From contig NC_091131.1 in assembly GCF_040183065.1 (NCBI RefSeq), positions 10,097,300-10,161,299 on the forward strand: a stretch of 64,000 bases of DNA. Direction: 5' to 3'. The stretch is from Periplaneta americana (taxonomy: Eukaryota > Arthropoda > Insecta > Blattodea > Blattidae). The stretch's first letter is position 1; each line of letters begins with the position of its first letter. Of this stretch, positions 32,640-43,738 are shown in pieces. The translations under genes were made by a program, and so were the position numbers. Below the pieces are notes generated by a model that worked only from the letters and a program-made list of their open reading frames with translations, did not search any database and was not told the DNA's origin.

Positions 32640-32818
32640 AGTTTAACACAGGCATATTGATGCACAATCTAGTGATATAAGTCGTGCACTGCCACCTCTC
32701 CTAGTGTCGAAGTAGTAATTTTACATGAAAATCTCTGACTCCGTCGGAAATCGAACCCGAGCCGGCTAGTCGGATAGTCTGAAGGCAGACACGCTACCAC
32801 AGAGTTAACTCGGAGGAC

Positions 32819-32857
<39 letters not shown>
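32640..32857 (-). mobile_element. SINE-D copy followed by (ATT)n
   Basis: 32640-32816 matches the head and proximal body of the 26-kb SINE-D (minus strand, GGTTCGATTTCCG B box, GCACTGCCACCTCTCCTAGT region). An ATT microsatellite occupies 32818-32857. Confidence 0.7.
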
Positions 32858-32858
<1 letters not shown>

Positions 32859-32868
32859 ATTAATGTAT

Positions 32869-33238
32869 TAGTCTTGCGATGAATAATTTCGAGGGAAAAA
32901 TTGTTCCGGAGCCGGGTATCGAACCCGGGACCTTTGGTTTAACGTACGGTCACTGTTCGTTAACAGAAAACCACAATTTAAGTCACACGGAGTTAGTGTG
33001 CACTCGAAGTTGGTTGCTTGACGGTTGTCAGCCCACTTTGAGGTCTGTGGATATAGAGGGAAAAATTGGATCGGTGTCGGTTAGAGTTCCCGGGTAGCTC
33101 TGTGGTAGAGCGTTGGTACGTTAAACCAAAGGTCCCGGGTTCGATACCCGGCTCCGGAACAACTTTTCCCTCGAAATTATTCAAATCAACTTTACAGGGA
33201 GTTATACCTGAAATCTTGATTTGCATAGTCTTGCGATG
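32869..33238 (+). repeat. tRNA-like foldback repeat (TF1), monomeric, 13-bp TSD
   Basis: The element 32882-33225 is flanked by TAGTCTTGCGATG at 32869-32881 and 33226-33238, perfect over 13 bp. Its 5' arm 32881-32947 is the inverted copy of 33116-33182 (66/67 identical), which is the 3' half of a tRNA-like sequence. A complete tRNA-like fold can be drawn at about 33087-33161: A box GTAGCTCTGTGGTAGAGC, stem TTGGT/ACCAA, T arm CCGGG-TTCGATA-CCCGG. The unique 3' tail is ~43 bp, ending CTTGATTTGC. The open frames across it are shadows of the palindrome. Confidence 0.85.
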
Positions 33239-33311
33239 TTGCTCAAGCGTTTATAGCTACAAATTCAGCGGTTCTTAGTTCTACTTCCGATAATACAAGT
33301 GATAATTTTTC

Positions 33312-33919
33312 TTCCTCTTGTAGAACTAATATTAGAGGAGAAAAATTCGCTCCGGCGCCGGGAACCCGGATCCTTGGTTCTACGTACCAAGCCCTCTCAT
33401 CATTGAGCTACGTTGAAGTTCAATCAACAGCACCGGATCGATCCCCGACGCCGGAGCGAATTTTTCTCCTCTAGTATTAATTGTTACCATAACAAATATA
33501 TTCTGTAGGACCAAAAATAATAATCTTTACGTAGATTCTTCTAGCAACAGTGCATATTACTGTACAGACTACTGTGCATATTACTGTGGAATCCCGGCCA
33601 CCAAGTCACTCAACTGAGTGCGCTCTTTGTATAATGGCAGTTGACTTAGCCTAATATAAAATGTCAACATATATGCCCAACTTAAAGTCAGGCCACAAAA
33701 GGGAAAAAACACTGGAGGAGAGGGGTTCGATCCGGTGCTGTGGATTGAACTTCGGCGTAGCTCAATGATGAGAGGGCTTGGTATGTAGAACCAAGGACCC
33801 GGGTTCGATCCCTGGCGCCGGAGCGAATTTTTCTCCTCTAATATTAATTGTTACCATAACAGATGTATTTTGTAGGACCAAAAAATAATAATCTTTTCGT
33901 AGATTCCTCTTGTAGAGCT
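33312..33919 (+). repeat. Second tRNA-like foldback family (TF2), dimeric, 16-bp TSD
   Basis: A 576-bp insertion (33328-33903) lies between TTCCTCTTGTAGAACT and TTCCTCTTGTAGAGCT (15/16). The left end CTAATATTAGAGGAGAAAAA is inverted relative to the segment before the unique tail. Two tRNA-like cores are present. The better one (about 33760-33826, plus) has GTAGCTCAATGATGAGAG, stem TTGGT/ACCAA with loop ATGTAGA (would-be GTA anticodon), and GGGTTCGATCCC. The architecture parallels TF1 although the sequences differ, except in the tRNA-like part. Confidence 0.8.
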
Positions 33920-33920
<1 letters not shown>

Positions 33921-33950
<30 letters not shown>

Positions 33951-33951
33951 G
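33921..33951. repeat. (GT)n microsatellite
   Basis: About 14 GT units directly beside the right TSD of TF2. Confidence 0.95.
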
Positions 33952-34109
33952 CGTATTTATTCTTGCATTTGTTCTGCGTCGCTCCAAGCAATGACCTTTC
34001 GCCAAGCTGACTACATGATCAGGGAATCCCGCCAGGTATAAAAATCCAATGTTGGTGCATAGTCCTCATGAGAGTGGAAACAACAGGAGCAAAAGGGCTT
34101 AATCGTTGA

Positions 34110-34116
34110 AAATAAG

Positions 34117-34197
<81 letters not shown>
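34110..34197. repeat. (ATT)n microsatellite
   Basis: About 29 ATT units, the longest in the window. Confidence 0.98.
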
Positions 34198-34257
34198 TGA
34201 CTGATATTGGATCCGCGATGACAGTATCACAAAGGAAAATGAAGCCACTCATGAAGG

Positions 34258-34533
34258 GAAAGTCTTCACGGGGGAACAAATTTTCTCATGAGATTTCAAT
34301 CAGTGTATGGGACCGGTGCCTACCCAGCATCGTGATGCACTTGGGGAGCTACGGTAGGTAGCGAAATCCGTTTACGAAAGCCAGCTACTCCGGCTGGGAA
34401 GATCACGGTGCTAACCACACGATACCTCCATTCTGGTTGGGTGATCGTCCACCTCTGCGTCGACATGTGCATGTGAGATCAACAACTGGCTGGTCGGTCT
34501 GGGCCCTTAAAGGGCTGTAGCGCCACGTATCAT
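34258..34533 (+). mobile_element. SINE-C copy, head truncated
   Basis: Reverse-orientation match to 15032-15367, including TTTTCTCATGAGATTTC, GGACCGGTGCC..., CACGATACCTCC and GGGCTGTAGCGCCACG. The tRNA-like promoter head is absent. Confidence 0.75.
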
Positions 34534-34849
34534 GTAGAGAAACCTTACACGGAAAATATTAATGAGATAAACTGATAATACGGAAGTAATGCAAAACTAC
34601 TAAGCAGAGCGAACAGGAATATTACAGTCGACATATCCGGATATTCCGCTTTACAATAAAATATTCTAATAATTGAACTGAAGCCACAGCATTCAGTGAA
34701 CAGAAGTAAAGAATATCATCAAGTACGTGAAACAGTGAAGAAATCAAAGGGCATGGAAAATTAAATGAATACATATAGGGTCTATGTTCTTTAATAATTT
34801 CAACCACACACATAATTTCGAACTTAACCATAAACACTAATATTTTTCT

Positions 34850-35505
34850 TTATGCTCGACCATGCCGAAATGTAGTAATTATACACCTGGTAGTAGCCCT
34901 TTAATGCACCTCATTAAAGTACACCTATTCATTATAGTTCAGTTGTTCAGCCAATGACAAATCACATTTGTACCGTTATAAACCCGCAAGTATCGATTAT
35001 TCTCGGATATGCAATCGAAAGACAATTAGCGAAAAGTCACGGAGGCTGGAAATCCAATACTGTCGCAGAAGGTTATGTTCTGTTACTATAATAATTAGCG
35101 TTAATTGTAAATAATACTCAAATAAATTCAATTTGTCATCTCGTTTTCAATTCTAACTCAATTTCCAGGTTATATCAAGACTAATGTTCATGTTATTCTC
35201 TAGAGTATATCAAGGTCAATGATATTCGTGCCTCGGAAAAATCAATACTTTCGCGTCTGCGCACATCTCACAATTCAGGTCAGTTCCGTTCGTCACTTAC
35301 ATAACCATAACATGAAAACTTATGAATAATTTCAAGTTAGAAATATGGTCGAGCATAAAAAGTCGTATGAAACTTGCCTATAATGGTAATTCAGACGCTC
35401 GTATGAAAATTATGAAACTCGCTTGCGCTCGTTTCATAAAGAAACATACTCGCGTCTTAATTATTACTACCATTATAGGCTGGTTCCATAATGTACTATT
35501 ATGAT
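34850..35505. repeat. Unclassified dispersed repeat U1, copy 2
   Basis: Inverted relative to 24188-24775. It starts TTTATGCTCGACCATGCCG and reaches ATGGTCGAGCATAAA at about 35346-35360. It then continues through CGTATGAAACTTGCCTATAA to a palindromic stretch not present in copy 1 (CTCGCTTGCGCTCGTTTCAT). A separate perfect hairpin TTGTGAAACGAG/CTCGTTTCACAA sits just outside, at about 35549-35578. Confidence 0.7.
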
Positions 35506-35726
35506 ACAAGTTCGTAAGGTCCTCCTTTTGCCACGAGTATAATATTTGTGAAACGAGCCAACGCCTCGTTTCACAAACACACAAGAGCCAAACGAATAAC
35601 TTTACGAATGTGTATAATACAATGTTTTTCTAGGTTAGCACAAATTTACATTAAATAAATATTTCAAATTGAAGAGGTTATAAGATCACGATGTCATGGC
35701 CGTGTAAACTCAGAACCATTAAGAAA

Positions 35727-35984
35727 AGTCCACACCTGTGGAGTAACGGTCAGCGCGTCTGGCCGCGAAACCAGGTGGCCTAGGTTCGAATCCCGGTCGG
35801 GGCAAGTTACCTGGTTGAGGTTTTTCCGGGGTTTTCCCTCAACCCAATACGAGCAAATGCTGGGTAACTTTCGGTGCTGGACCCCCGACTCATTTCACCG
35901 GCATTATCACTATTTCATTCAGACGCTAAATAACCTAGATGTTGATACAGCGACGTAAAATAACCCAATAAAATAAAAAAAAAA
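35727..35984 (+). mobile_element. SINE-A copy, full-length
   Basis: The best preserved plus-strand copy: CACCTGTGGAGTAACGGTCA head, AGGTTCGAATCCCGG B box, ACGAGCAAATGCTGGGTAAC body, GTAAAATAACCCAATAAAAT tail. The TSD CATTAAGAAA is perfect at 35717-35726 and 35985-35994. Confidence 0.93.
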
Positions 35985-35994
35985 CATTAAGAAA

Positions 35995-36529
35995 TAAGTA
36001 TCCATGGAATGACAACCTGTTTTATTCATGATCACGATTTCATGGTTATCTCGGCAATAAATAATCAATAAAGCGGTTAGAAAAAGTTGAATGCTACATC
36101 TTGTTGCAACAACAATATTTCAAGGAATAATACAAATATAATCTTAACATTTCTATTGTGGACTTATTCATAAGATCACGGAGTACAAAATTATGAAAAC
36201 TTCTGTAAACTGAAGAGGTAAACATAAAATTAATAAAAATACCCAAGACATATTACTGTTTATAACATTACACAATACTTCTACAATAATGCATAAAGTT
36301 GCATTTTACCCACTGTGACCCTTCAAAAAACTAGTGCGTAAAAAAGTAATCACTTTACGCACTGATATTCCTTTTACGCACAACTAAAGAAAATGCAATA
36401 TTCAATGTACAAACTTCATTCAGTAAGAAATTAATGCATTACCTCGATCTTTCATGGCATAAATATTACACGTAACACAAATAAGTGACAAATTTAACAT
36501 TCATATTTACATTTTAGTCCCTATTATTC
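35995..36529. other. Unassigned AT-rich sequence
   Basis: No supported feature. Confidence 0.4.
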
Positions 36530-36805
36530 TGTAGATACATCTGTAGTACTCATTTTAATATTATATTGTAGACCTGCTTTAATTTGTTCATATTTAAATA
36601 TGCTGTAACAATGCAACTTTTGACAGCCTTCGAAATTCCACATAATTATGTTCACCTTGGAAATTTTTGCAAAAGCAGATGTATCCAATCGCAAAAAAAG
36701 ATGTAGGCCTAGTTCTTATAATTTCCGTAAATTTTACAGCTTGTAGAGATTTCCTGTGAATTCCACTAGCAAAACTGCACCAAGCGTTCAATATTAAATA
36801 TTTTG
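36530..36805. repeat. Unclassified repeat U2, copy 1
   Basis: Two blocks reappear in the same order at 42650-42780 and 43065-43165: the block with GTTCATATTTAAAT and ACTTTTGACAGCCTTCGAAA, and the block with CGTAAATTTTACAGCTTGTA and GATTTCCTGTGAATT. Identity is about 80-85% by eye. The minus-strand 65-codon frame here has no recognised motif. Confidence 0.6.
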
Positions 36806-37083
36806 AGACTCACGTTATATGCAGGAAACATTTTTAAGAATTAACCAGTTACTATTACGGAGTATATTGAGAGCGTACACACTTCCTAACCAAGCAGTCC
36901 GTGGTTTGATTCCCTGCGTGAGCAATGAGAGAATTTAGGCCTACCTTTCGTCTACGTGAATGGGTGTCATTGGCATGTAACAGACAAAAAAAGAAAACAA
37001 AAAAGTGCTCTGCACTACTGTAAAACAGTGTAGGTACATATTTCAAGTTTTAGCACTACATGCAGTCCATTGCTGTGGAGTAA

Positions 37084-37470
37084 AGGCCCATTCACAATGA
37101 AAATTAAACATAACCGTAACATAAACACAGAAGTTTGCGCCCAAGCTACCAAATGGGATCATTCACAATGATTCACATAAGCATTGACATAAACATTACC
37201 GTAAGACGTTAACATGAAAGTTTGCAAATTACAAACTTTCATGCTTATGTTTACGTGATTTGCAAACAGAACACAATCGTGGAGCGCTGAAGTATACGAC
37301 AGAATATGAGAAAATGGCGTCATTGTTATGTTTCCATGGTTACCAAGTATGTTTGCTGTTATGTTTATGTTCCCATCGTGAATGATGGTATGACTTCTTG
37401 ATTTTACCGTAACGTTTATATTCTTACGTTAACGCTTACGTTATGTTTAATTTTCATTGTGAATGAGTCT
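37084..37470. mobile_element. Harbinger-type MITE-H, copy 2, TSD TAA
   Basis: A 387-bp copy starting AGGCCCATTCACAATGAAAA and ending CATTGTGAATGAGTCT, with TAA at 37081-37083 and 37471-37473. Other SINE-A copies give the empty site (GGAG-TAA-CGG), which confirms that TAA was duplicated on insertion. It is about 95% identical to copy 1 by eye. Confidence 0.9.
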
Positions 37471-37582
37471 TAACGACTAGCATGTTTGACCGTAAAGTGA
37501 ACAGGCCCGGGTGCAAAAACTTGTTTGGGACAAGTTACCTGGTTGAAGTTTTTCCGGGGTTTTTCCTCAACCTAATGAGAGA

Positions 37583-38443
37583 GGGCTTGGAATTGAATGG
37601 GTTACATCAGCTGCTTGTCTATGCGGATGACGTGAATATGTTAGGAGAAAATCCACAAACAATTAGGGAAAACACGGGAATTTTACTGGAAGCAAGTAAA
37701 GAGATAGGTTTGGAAGTAAATCCCGAAAAGACAAAGTATATGATTATGTCTCGTGACCAGAATATTGTACGAAATGGAAATATAAAAATTGGAAATTTAT
37801 CTTTTGTAGAGGTGGAGAAGTTCAAATATCTTGGAGCAACAGTAACAAATATAAATTATACTCGGGAGGAAATTAAACACAGAATAAATATGGGAAATGC
37901 CTGTTATTATTCGGTTGAGAAGCTTTTATCATCCAGTCTGCTATCAAAAAATTTTGAAAGTTAGAATTTATAAAACAGTTATATTACCGGTTGTTCTGTA
38001 TAGTTATGAAACTTGGACTCTCACTTTGAGAGAGGAACATAGGTTAAGGGTGTTTGAGAATAAGGTGCTTAGGAAAATATTTGGGGCTAAGAGGGATGAA
38101 GTTACAGGAAAATGGAGAAAGTTACACAACACAGAACTGCACGCATTCTATTCTTCACCTGACATTATTAGGAACATTAAATCCAGACGTTTGAGATGGG
38201 CAGGGCATGTAGCACGTATGGTCGAATCCAGAAATGCATATAGAGTGTTAGTTGGGAGGCCGGTGGGAAAAAGACCTTTGGGGAGGCCGAGACGTAGATG
38301 GGAGTATAATATTAAAATGGATTTGAGGGAGGTGTGATATGATGATAGAGAATGGATTAATCTTGCTCTGGATAGGGACCAATGGCGGGCTTATGTGAGG
38401 GCGGCAATGAACCTCCGGGTTGCTTAAAAGCCAGTAAGTAAGT
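37583..38443 (+). pseudogene. LINE-B copy 2, reaching the RT catalytic box
   Basis: The longest LINE-B piece here. From about 37590 it encodes [19 protein letters not shown] (RT motif C, YADD), then [19 protein letters not shown] frameshift near 37953 (an extra T in AAAAATTTTGAAAG) breaks it. 37897-38337 then carries the C-terminal region to DLREV, ended by a TGA in place of Gly. The tail is (AAGT)n. The TSD is AATGAGAG / AATAAGAG. Confidence 0.9.
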
Positions 38444-38575
38444 AATAAGAGCAAATGTTGGGTAACTTTCGGCACTGGACTCTGGAGTCATTTAGCTGGT
38501 ATTATCACTTTCATTTCACTCAGACGCTAGATAGGCTTTGCAGTTGACAAATCGTCGTAAAATAAACTACAGTTA

Positions 38576-39075
38576 AGGGTAGAAAGTGTTACTGCGGTTT
38601 CTAGCTCATACCCATGATTCAGCCTATCGAGTGGACGGGTTCGTCGCTTCGTGGCCGGGCCGGCCTTCGAATCTCGGATCTTTCGCCCTCGCCTTGAACC
38701 GCTGACTATGGACGTAGGAACTTTCTACAATGATTAGCGGTGCATGACATAATACACGTGACTGGCCCACAATCTGAACGTCGTAATTAGTCACCGCGAG
38801 CAAGGTATGCATGCGCTACTAAAATAATCTGTGTGGCTAAGGTGACGCATACTTTCTCGTACGCTTTACGAGTTTCCTCAAGAATTCATTATCTTTATCG
38901 ATTATTATCAATGATATCGCTGTTACAGTTTACTGTCTTGAACCCTCATCCAGAAGATACAATAAGTACAATCACTGATCGCACTTAATAGCAACATAAA
39001 CTTACATCATCTACATTGAACACGAAACACATTCTCTTATAACTTAGTGACAAGCAAAATATGAAATGTCATATA
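38576..39075. other. Unassigned; weak SINE-like B box
   Basis: CCTTCGAATCTCGG near 38665 resembles a B box, but no head or tail can be defined. Confidence 0.3.
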
Positions 39076-39077
39076 TA

Positions 39078-40788
39078 CAGGGACATCATTTTATTTTTAC
39101 TAATATTTTTAATATTAACCTGGCTATACCTTTCGATTAAAGATCTACAACCGGAAACTGCGCTTGCTCCCCCTTCCAAGACTGGAGTTCGATGATACTG
39201 GCGTAAAATACAAATCACTTTACTAGGTATAGGAGGGAAGTAAAGTAGTTCATCCATTTACGTAAACTAGGAAATATCGCAATTTTGAGTTTGATCATTT
39301 TCATTAGGTTTTTGTTTAATCAAAATACAGTTAGTATTAACAATAACAGTCTTACTAATAAACCGTGTATAGTTTTTATATGAGACTTATGCAGAGTTGA
39401 GACAGAAAACGTTACTAATAAACCGTGAATAAGCTATGGACGTATAAACAGGCTGTAACTATACAATGGGAATTGATTTGCAGTAGTTATATACACGAAA
39501 CCCCTTGTTTAAGCGTTGTATATGAGGAAAAAATGGCCGCCCCTCTAACAGCTGTTCGTATCGACTGTCATTTTATGATGATGGTTACCTTGTAACCACA
39601 GAAGAACAAACCAAAGATCATAGAATTATTAGAATAATATTGCTATAGCTTGTACTCTTTGACCAAAGTGTAGTGTGGTAATCGATTAGAGCCAGTTGTA
39701 CTATCGATATTTAACACGCCACACTAGAGCGCTCTAACGGATGCAATAGAGAACCTCAGATATTCTATTACCTTTCGTAACGAAGTAAAGACGAAACTAT
39801 GACGTAGCTGTGTAACAGTTATACTGTTATACACGACGTATGTAGTGATTATTAGTAAGGAATTTACACACAACTTATAAACGAGCTACTCATTGTATAA
39901 GTATAAGACAATTAAACGTCTGTATATAGAGTTTTTATTAGTAAGACTGTAAGTGTTTTTACTCACGAACTGAGCTATCCATTCGGACGAATTAATTATG
40001 TAGTGCATATTGCACTGTTACAGCACATTAGCGTACAATATAGAGAAAGAAGTTAAATTGAAAAATAATCATAATATGGATATTTAAACACATTTTTGAA
40101 AATGGTGGCTGTTCATTTCGATACAGGCTTCAGTTCTTTTGTGCATATTATCGCACTATAGACTATTGTACCTAATTCCAATTACCAGTTTCGTCCTTCG
40201 TACGAGTAACTCATCTTGAAATAATTCTATACCTACTCTATAAAAGAGTACCTTACGTACTGAAAATTCAATCTTAACTTCTGCCTGATCCAAAAAGATA
40301 AAATTACTCAGAAATGCTATCTACTGTCCGTTCAAGTGGTTTTGTCGCACGGTCGTAGAGAGGGGGGAAATCACGTGACAATTATTTATTGAGGCCCTTT
40401 TATTTAAGTTATTTTAAACAGTTGATATTATTACGTAGACGTCCAATTCCTAACAGAAATTAATGTTTTCAGAAAAGAGCTAAGACAGCCCAGCTACTAG
40501 ACTTTACAGAGGGGCGAACAGAAGCTGGTGGGGGAAACCGGGATGCGACGTAGGCAAACGGACGACAGTACCTGTGCGAAAATATGATTCAATATTGAAA
40601 GCTCTTTCGTCACTGGAAAACGCGAACATATTTCTGGAACGTACTATACTCAGTAACTCAGTACTGCATACGCGGCCTCGTTATGTTTGGAGAACGGTTG
40701 GAAGTTTACTAGTAGAGGGGTGGGAGTGAAGTACATTCAAAAACTCAGGTACAATAAAAATTGAAGTAAAAATAAAATGATGTCCCTG
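39078..40788. mobile_element. 1.7-kb non-autonomous TIR element, TA TSD
   Basis: The ends are CAGGGACATCATTTTATTTT (continuing TACT) and its perfect complement; the TIR is 24 bp without mismatch, flanked by TA on both sides. This fits Tc1/mariner-type targeting, but no transposase frame remains. Inside, ACAGTCTTACTAATAAA (39343-39359) and its complement (near 39936-39952) suggest a further nested TIR element of ~0.6 kb. Confidence 0.7.
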
Positions 40789-40789
40789 T

Positions 40790-41149
40790 ACTAAACCAAG
40801 CCTGCTAATGGTATGGGAATAAGATTTTCATTATTCACGATGTGTAAAATGCAATTAAAATAAAAATTTTTGGTATTTATTAATATTTTGGTAAAATTAT
40901 AATATTTTACAAAAATCTTCCAACTTTTTTTTTCATATTTCTTAAATAATTATGTGAACTTGTTCCATAGGAACGACAGCGCAAACTACTATATCCTGCG
41001 AAACAAACTAAAGCAGTAAAGCTGTCGATTGTATTGTAATATGATAGCGATTGTTATGGAATTTCTTTATTTTTACGTTTTTGAATAATTTAACATCCAA
41101 GTTTTAATTAAGTTATATTTTTTCCCCGCAATCATGACAATAGCTTTCG
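40790..41149. other. Unassigned AT-rich sequence
   Basis: No supported feature. Confidence 0.4.
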
Positions 41150-41496
41150 CTTAAGGGGATACTCAACTTAAAAATTGGAGAAAAAGTGTCATAGAAATGA
41201 AGGATTAAATTTCTACACTAATTTACGTGACAGAACTAAATCAATAGGCAGAATTCTTCCCCTATTCATTGAGAAGTCACAGTCAAATGCACAAAGCCAA
41301 AAAATAAAAAATGATAATTAAAAGTGATATTTCAATTAATGATTGATTAAAAATTGAATTTTTTTTTATTTTGAAAAGTATTGAGCTGAGATTTTGCATG
41401 TTACTTTCCATGTGTATATTAAACTTTTTCTCCAAATTTGAAAAAGATTGTCAAATAGGAAAAAAGTTCCAAAATATAGTTGAGTGTCCCCTTAAG
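41150..41496. mobile_element. TTAA-flanked MITE (piggyBac-like), 347 bp
   Basis: The ends CTTAAGGGGATACTCAACT and the complement of CTTAAGGGGACACTCAACT are inverted (18/19) and carry TTAA at both edges. The interior is AT-rich and non-coding. It differs in end sequence from the 4-kb TTAA element. Confidence 0.7.
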
Positions 41497-41808
41497 ACAT
41501 TACACATAATAAATAGGCTTTATGGTTTTGTCAAAATGTTCATGCAAAGTTCAAATTAAATATCGATGGCTAAGAAGTGATACCTCGTATCTGTAAATTT
41601 GCAGGTAAATTTTAAAAATATATTAAAAAAATTATTTTTTCTCAAAATAGACAAACTTTTTATGTACGTTTCTGCTTTGCAAGGTCTACTCGAGGACAAA
41701 ATATTAGTTAATTGTCCAATTTTGTGAAAATAATAATAATAATAATATAGTTAAACTAAATGACCATTTTTGTAGATACGAGGTATTAGACATCGATATA
41801 TAGATATT

Positions 41809-42647
41809 TCAGCAGGCCTCCTGATGAATATGACCAAGACACAAGTAATGTCGAACGGGCCGGAGTCACCCATAATAATTGATGGTGCAGAACTACAATA
41901 CGTGTCTGAATACATATACCTAGGACAGCTAGTCTTCTTCCACCAGAAGACAGAGAAGGAAATAAAACGAAGGATTTCTCTCGCGTGGAAGGCATTCTGG
42001 AGTCTCAAGTTCATCGTACTGGAGGGAACACTCGGCAAGAAACTCAGAATAGAAATATTGGAGACCTGCGTAACTCCTGTACTGTTATATGGGTGTCAGA
42101 CATGGTCTCTCACTGCCAAACTTCGTAACAGTCTCTAAACATGCTAAAGGAAGATGCTGAGAAGGATACTAGGCTTATCACTGAGGGACAGAGTTCCAAA
42201 CGAAGTGCTACAAAAGATGGCAGCAATTGACGATCCAGCACTGCAATCCACCAACACCAAATGGAAGTGGGGAGGCCATGTTGCACGACTTAGAGACGGA
42301 AGATGGACGCAGACAGTCACACTATGGGATCCCCGCATTGGCAAGAGATCACCCGGAAGACCAAGAAGAAGATGGGCCGACCTCTTCAGTGAACTTGTAG
42401 GAAGCCATTGGTCAAGCAGAGCAAGACATAGGGAAGACTGGAAAAACATAAGAAGACAAGTGAACAGCGACTAAAACCAGTGCGACAGAAACAAGCGAAC
42501 AATACCAAACTGTGCAGAATGTGAACGAAGGTTGTAAACATCTCTTACGCGGAGTAGCTCACCGCGTGAGACAAATAGAGCTCTCCCTCTATAGGAGGAG
42601 CCTTTGCCCTTAACGGGACACTTTTAGGCTAATCATTTCATCATTTC
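41809..42647 (+). pseudogene. RTE-clade LINE 3' fragment (LINE-C)
   Basis: 5'-truncated copy with an 11-bp TSD ATATAGATATT (41798-41808, 42648-42658). 41824-42138 encodes the post-RT region (YIYLGQLVFF... VTPVLLYGCQTWSL). After a frameshift near 42125-42150, 42154-42474 encodes the C-terminus (RRILGLSLRDRVPN, KWKWGGHVARLRDGRW, GRPRRRWADLF, REDWKNIRRQ). The 3' UTR carries GGAGCCTTTGCCC and ends in ATC/ATTTC repeats, as RTE elements do. Confidence 0.87.
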
Positions 42648-43165
42648 ATATAGATATTAGATATTGTAGACCTATTTTAATTTGTTCATATTTAAATGCC
42701 CTATAACAATGTAACTTTTGACGACCTTCGAAATTCTACATATACCCAGCTTACAAATTATGTTTGCAAAATGTATTTTTTATTTTTATTTTAGTAGGTT
42801 ATTTTACGACGCTTTATCAACATCTCAGGTTATTTAGCGTCTGAATGAGATGAAGGTGATAATGCCGGTGAAATGAGTCCGGGGTCCAGCACCGAAAGTT
42901 ACCCAGCATTTGCTCATATTGGGTTGAGGGAAAACTCCGGAAAAAACCTCAACCAGGTAACTTTCCCCAACCGGGAATCGAACCCTGGCCACCTGGTTTC
43001 GCGGCTAGACGCTCTAATCGTTGCTCGACAGGTATGGACAAAATAATGTATATTCATTCACGAAAAATGTAGCAGTTCTTATCATTTTCGTAAATTTTAC
43101 AGCTTGTAAAGATTTCCTGTGAATTTCATTAATAAAATTGCACTAAGCGTTCATTACTGAACGTA
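42648..43165. repeat. Unclassified repeat U2, copy 2, split by a SINE-A
   Basis: Left block 42655-42780 and right block 43065-43165 match the continuous copy at 36530-36805. The SINE-A at 42781-43034 separates them, and the RTE fragment abuts the left edge. Confidence 0.6.
42781..43034 (-). mobile_element. SINE-A copy
   Basis: Minus-strand SINE-A with a clear tail (TTATTTTACGACGCTTTATC), body and B box (GGAATCGAACCC). Imperfect flanking repeats (CAAAATGTATTTT / CAAAATAATGTATATT) are the likely TSD. Confidence 0.88.
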
Positions 43166-43738
43166 CTGATACATACATTATATCAAGGTATAGCCTCGCT
43201 CACAAACTATTGGTTCCGCCACTGTAACTGCTGTTTGCCATGACCGCGGCCGAAAGTCAATGCTGGAGGGCTTTTGTGTGCGCCCTAGGTGAAGCATAGT
43301 TAAACGCTTTCCCAACTCAACACATTTCCCCAGCACAGTCGCGCCTCGTGTTTCAAGGACCGTTACTTCATCGCAGGCAGAGCCTGAGCCGGGGTAAGAA
43401 CTACGACCTCGAGCGAGCCGCTCACGTGTAGCGCCAGCGCGTGTCTGAATTCGTAACGACAGCGGTGCGATGCGTGCGGTTCTCACAGTTACCTTACGGA
43501 CGAGGCCTTGAACCTACGGGGAATACCTCTACTACTGACGATTATCCAGTCACGCATTCTTCAAAAAACATGCCCGACACTAGGTCCGAGGGCGATGAAG
43601 TCTTGTAGCTTTCTTCGAAAGAAAAGTAAACCGGATAATACGCATATTCATGGCAGATTACGGGTTTAAGAACGTAGCTCAAGCTCAGGTGAAGTCAAGA
43701 GGACTTATATATAAGCCTCTTGGGTGAAGTCTATACAG
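43166..43738. other. Unassigned, locally GC-rich
   Basis: 43178-43500 is markedly richer in GC than its surroundings. The 102-codon minus frame here shows no recognised motif. No SINE head was identified. Confidence 0.35.

Larger units (their letters stand above)
37066..38575 (+). mobile_element. SINE-A split by a MITE and by a LINE-B copy
   Basis: The three remaining SINE parts are 37066-37083 (GCTGTGGAGTAA), 37471-37582 (TAACGACTAGCATG... to CCTCAACCTAATGAGAG) and 38444-38575 (AGAGCAAATGTTGGGTAAC to the CGTCGTAAAATAAAC tail). Together they give one SINE-A of the divergent subfamily. The insertions left TAA (MITE) and AATRAGAG (LINE) duplications. Confidence 0.9.

Noticed and set aside
33086..33162. 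Possible functional tRNA gene
   Set aside because: It is part of a dispersed palindromic repeat, the anticodon loop is ACGTTAA (no U33), and the acceptor stem has a mismatch.
43178..43486. 102-codon minus-strand frame in a GC-rich patch
   Set aside because: Lower stop density is expected in GC-rich DNA; no motif seen.
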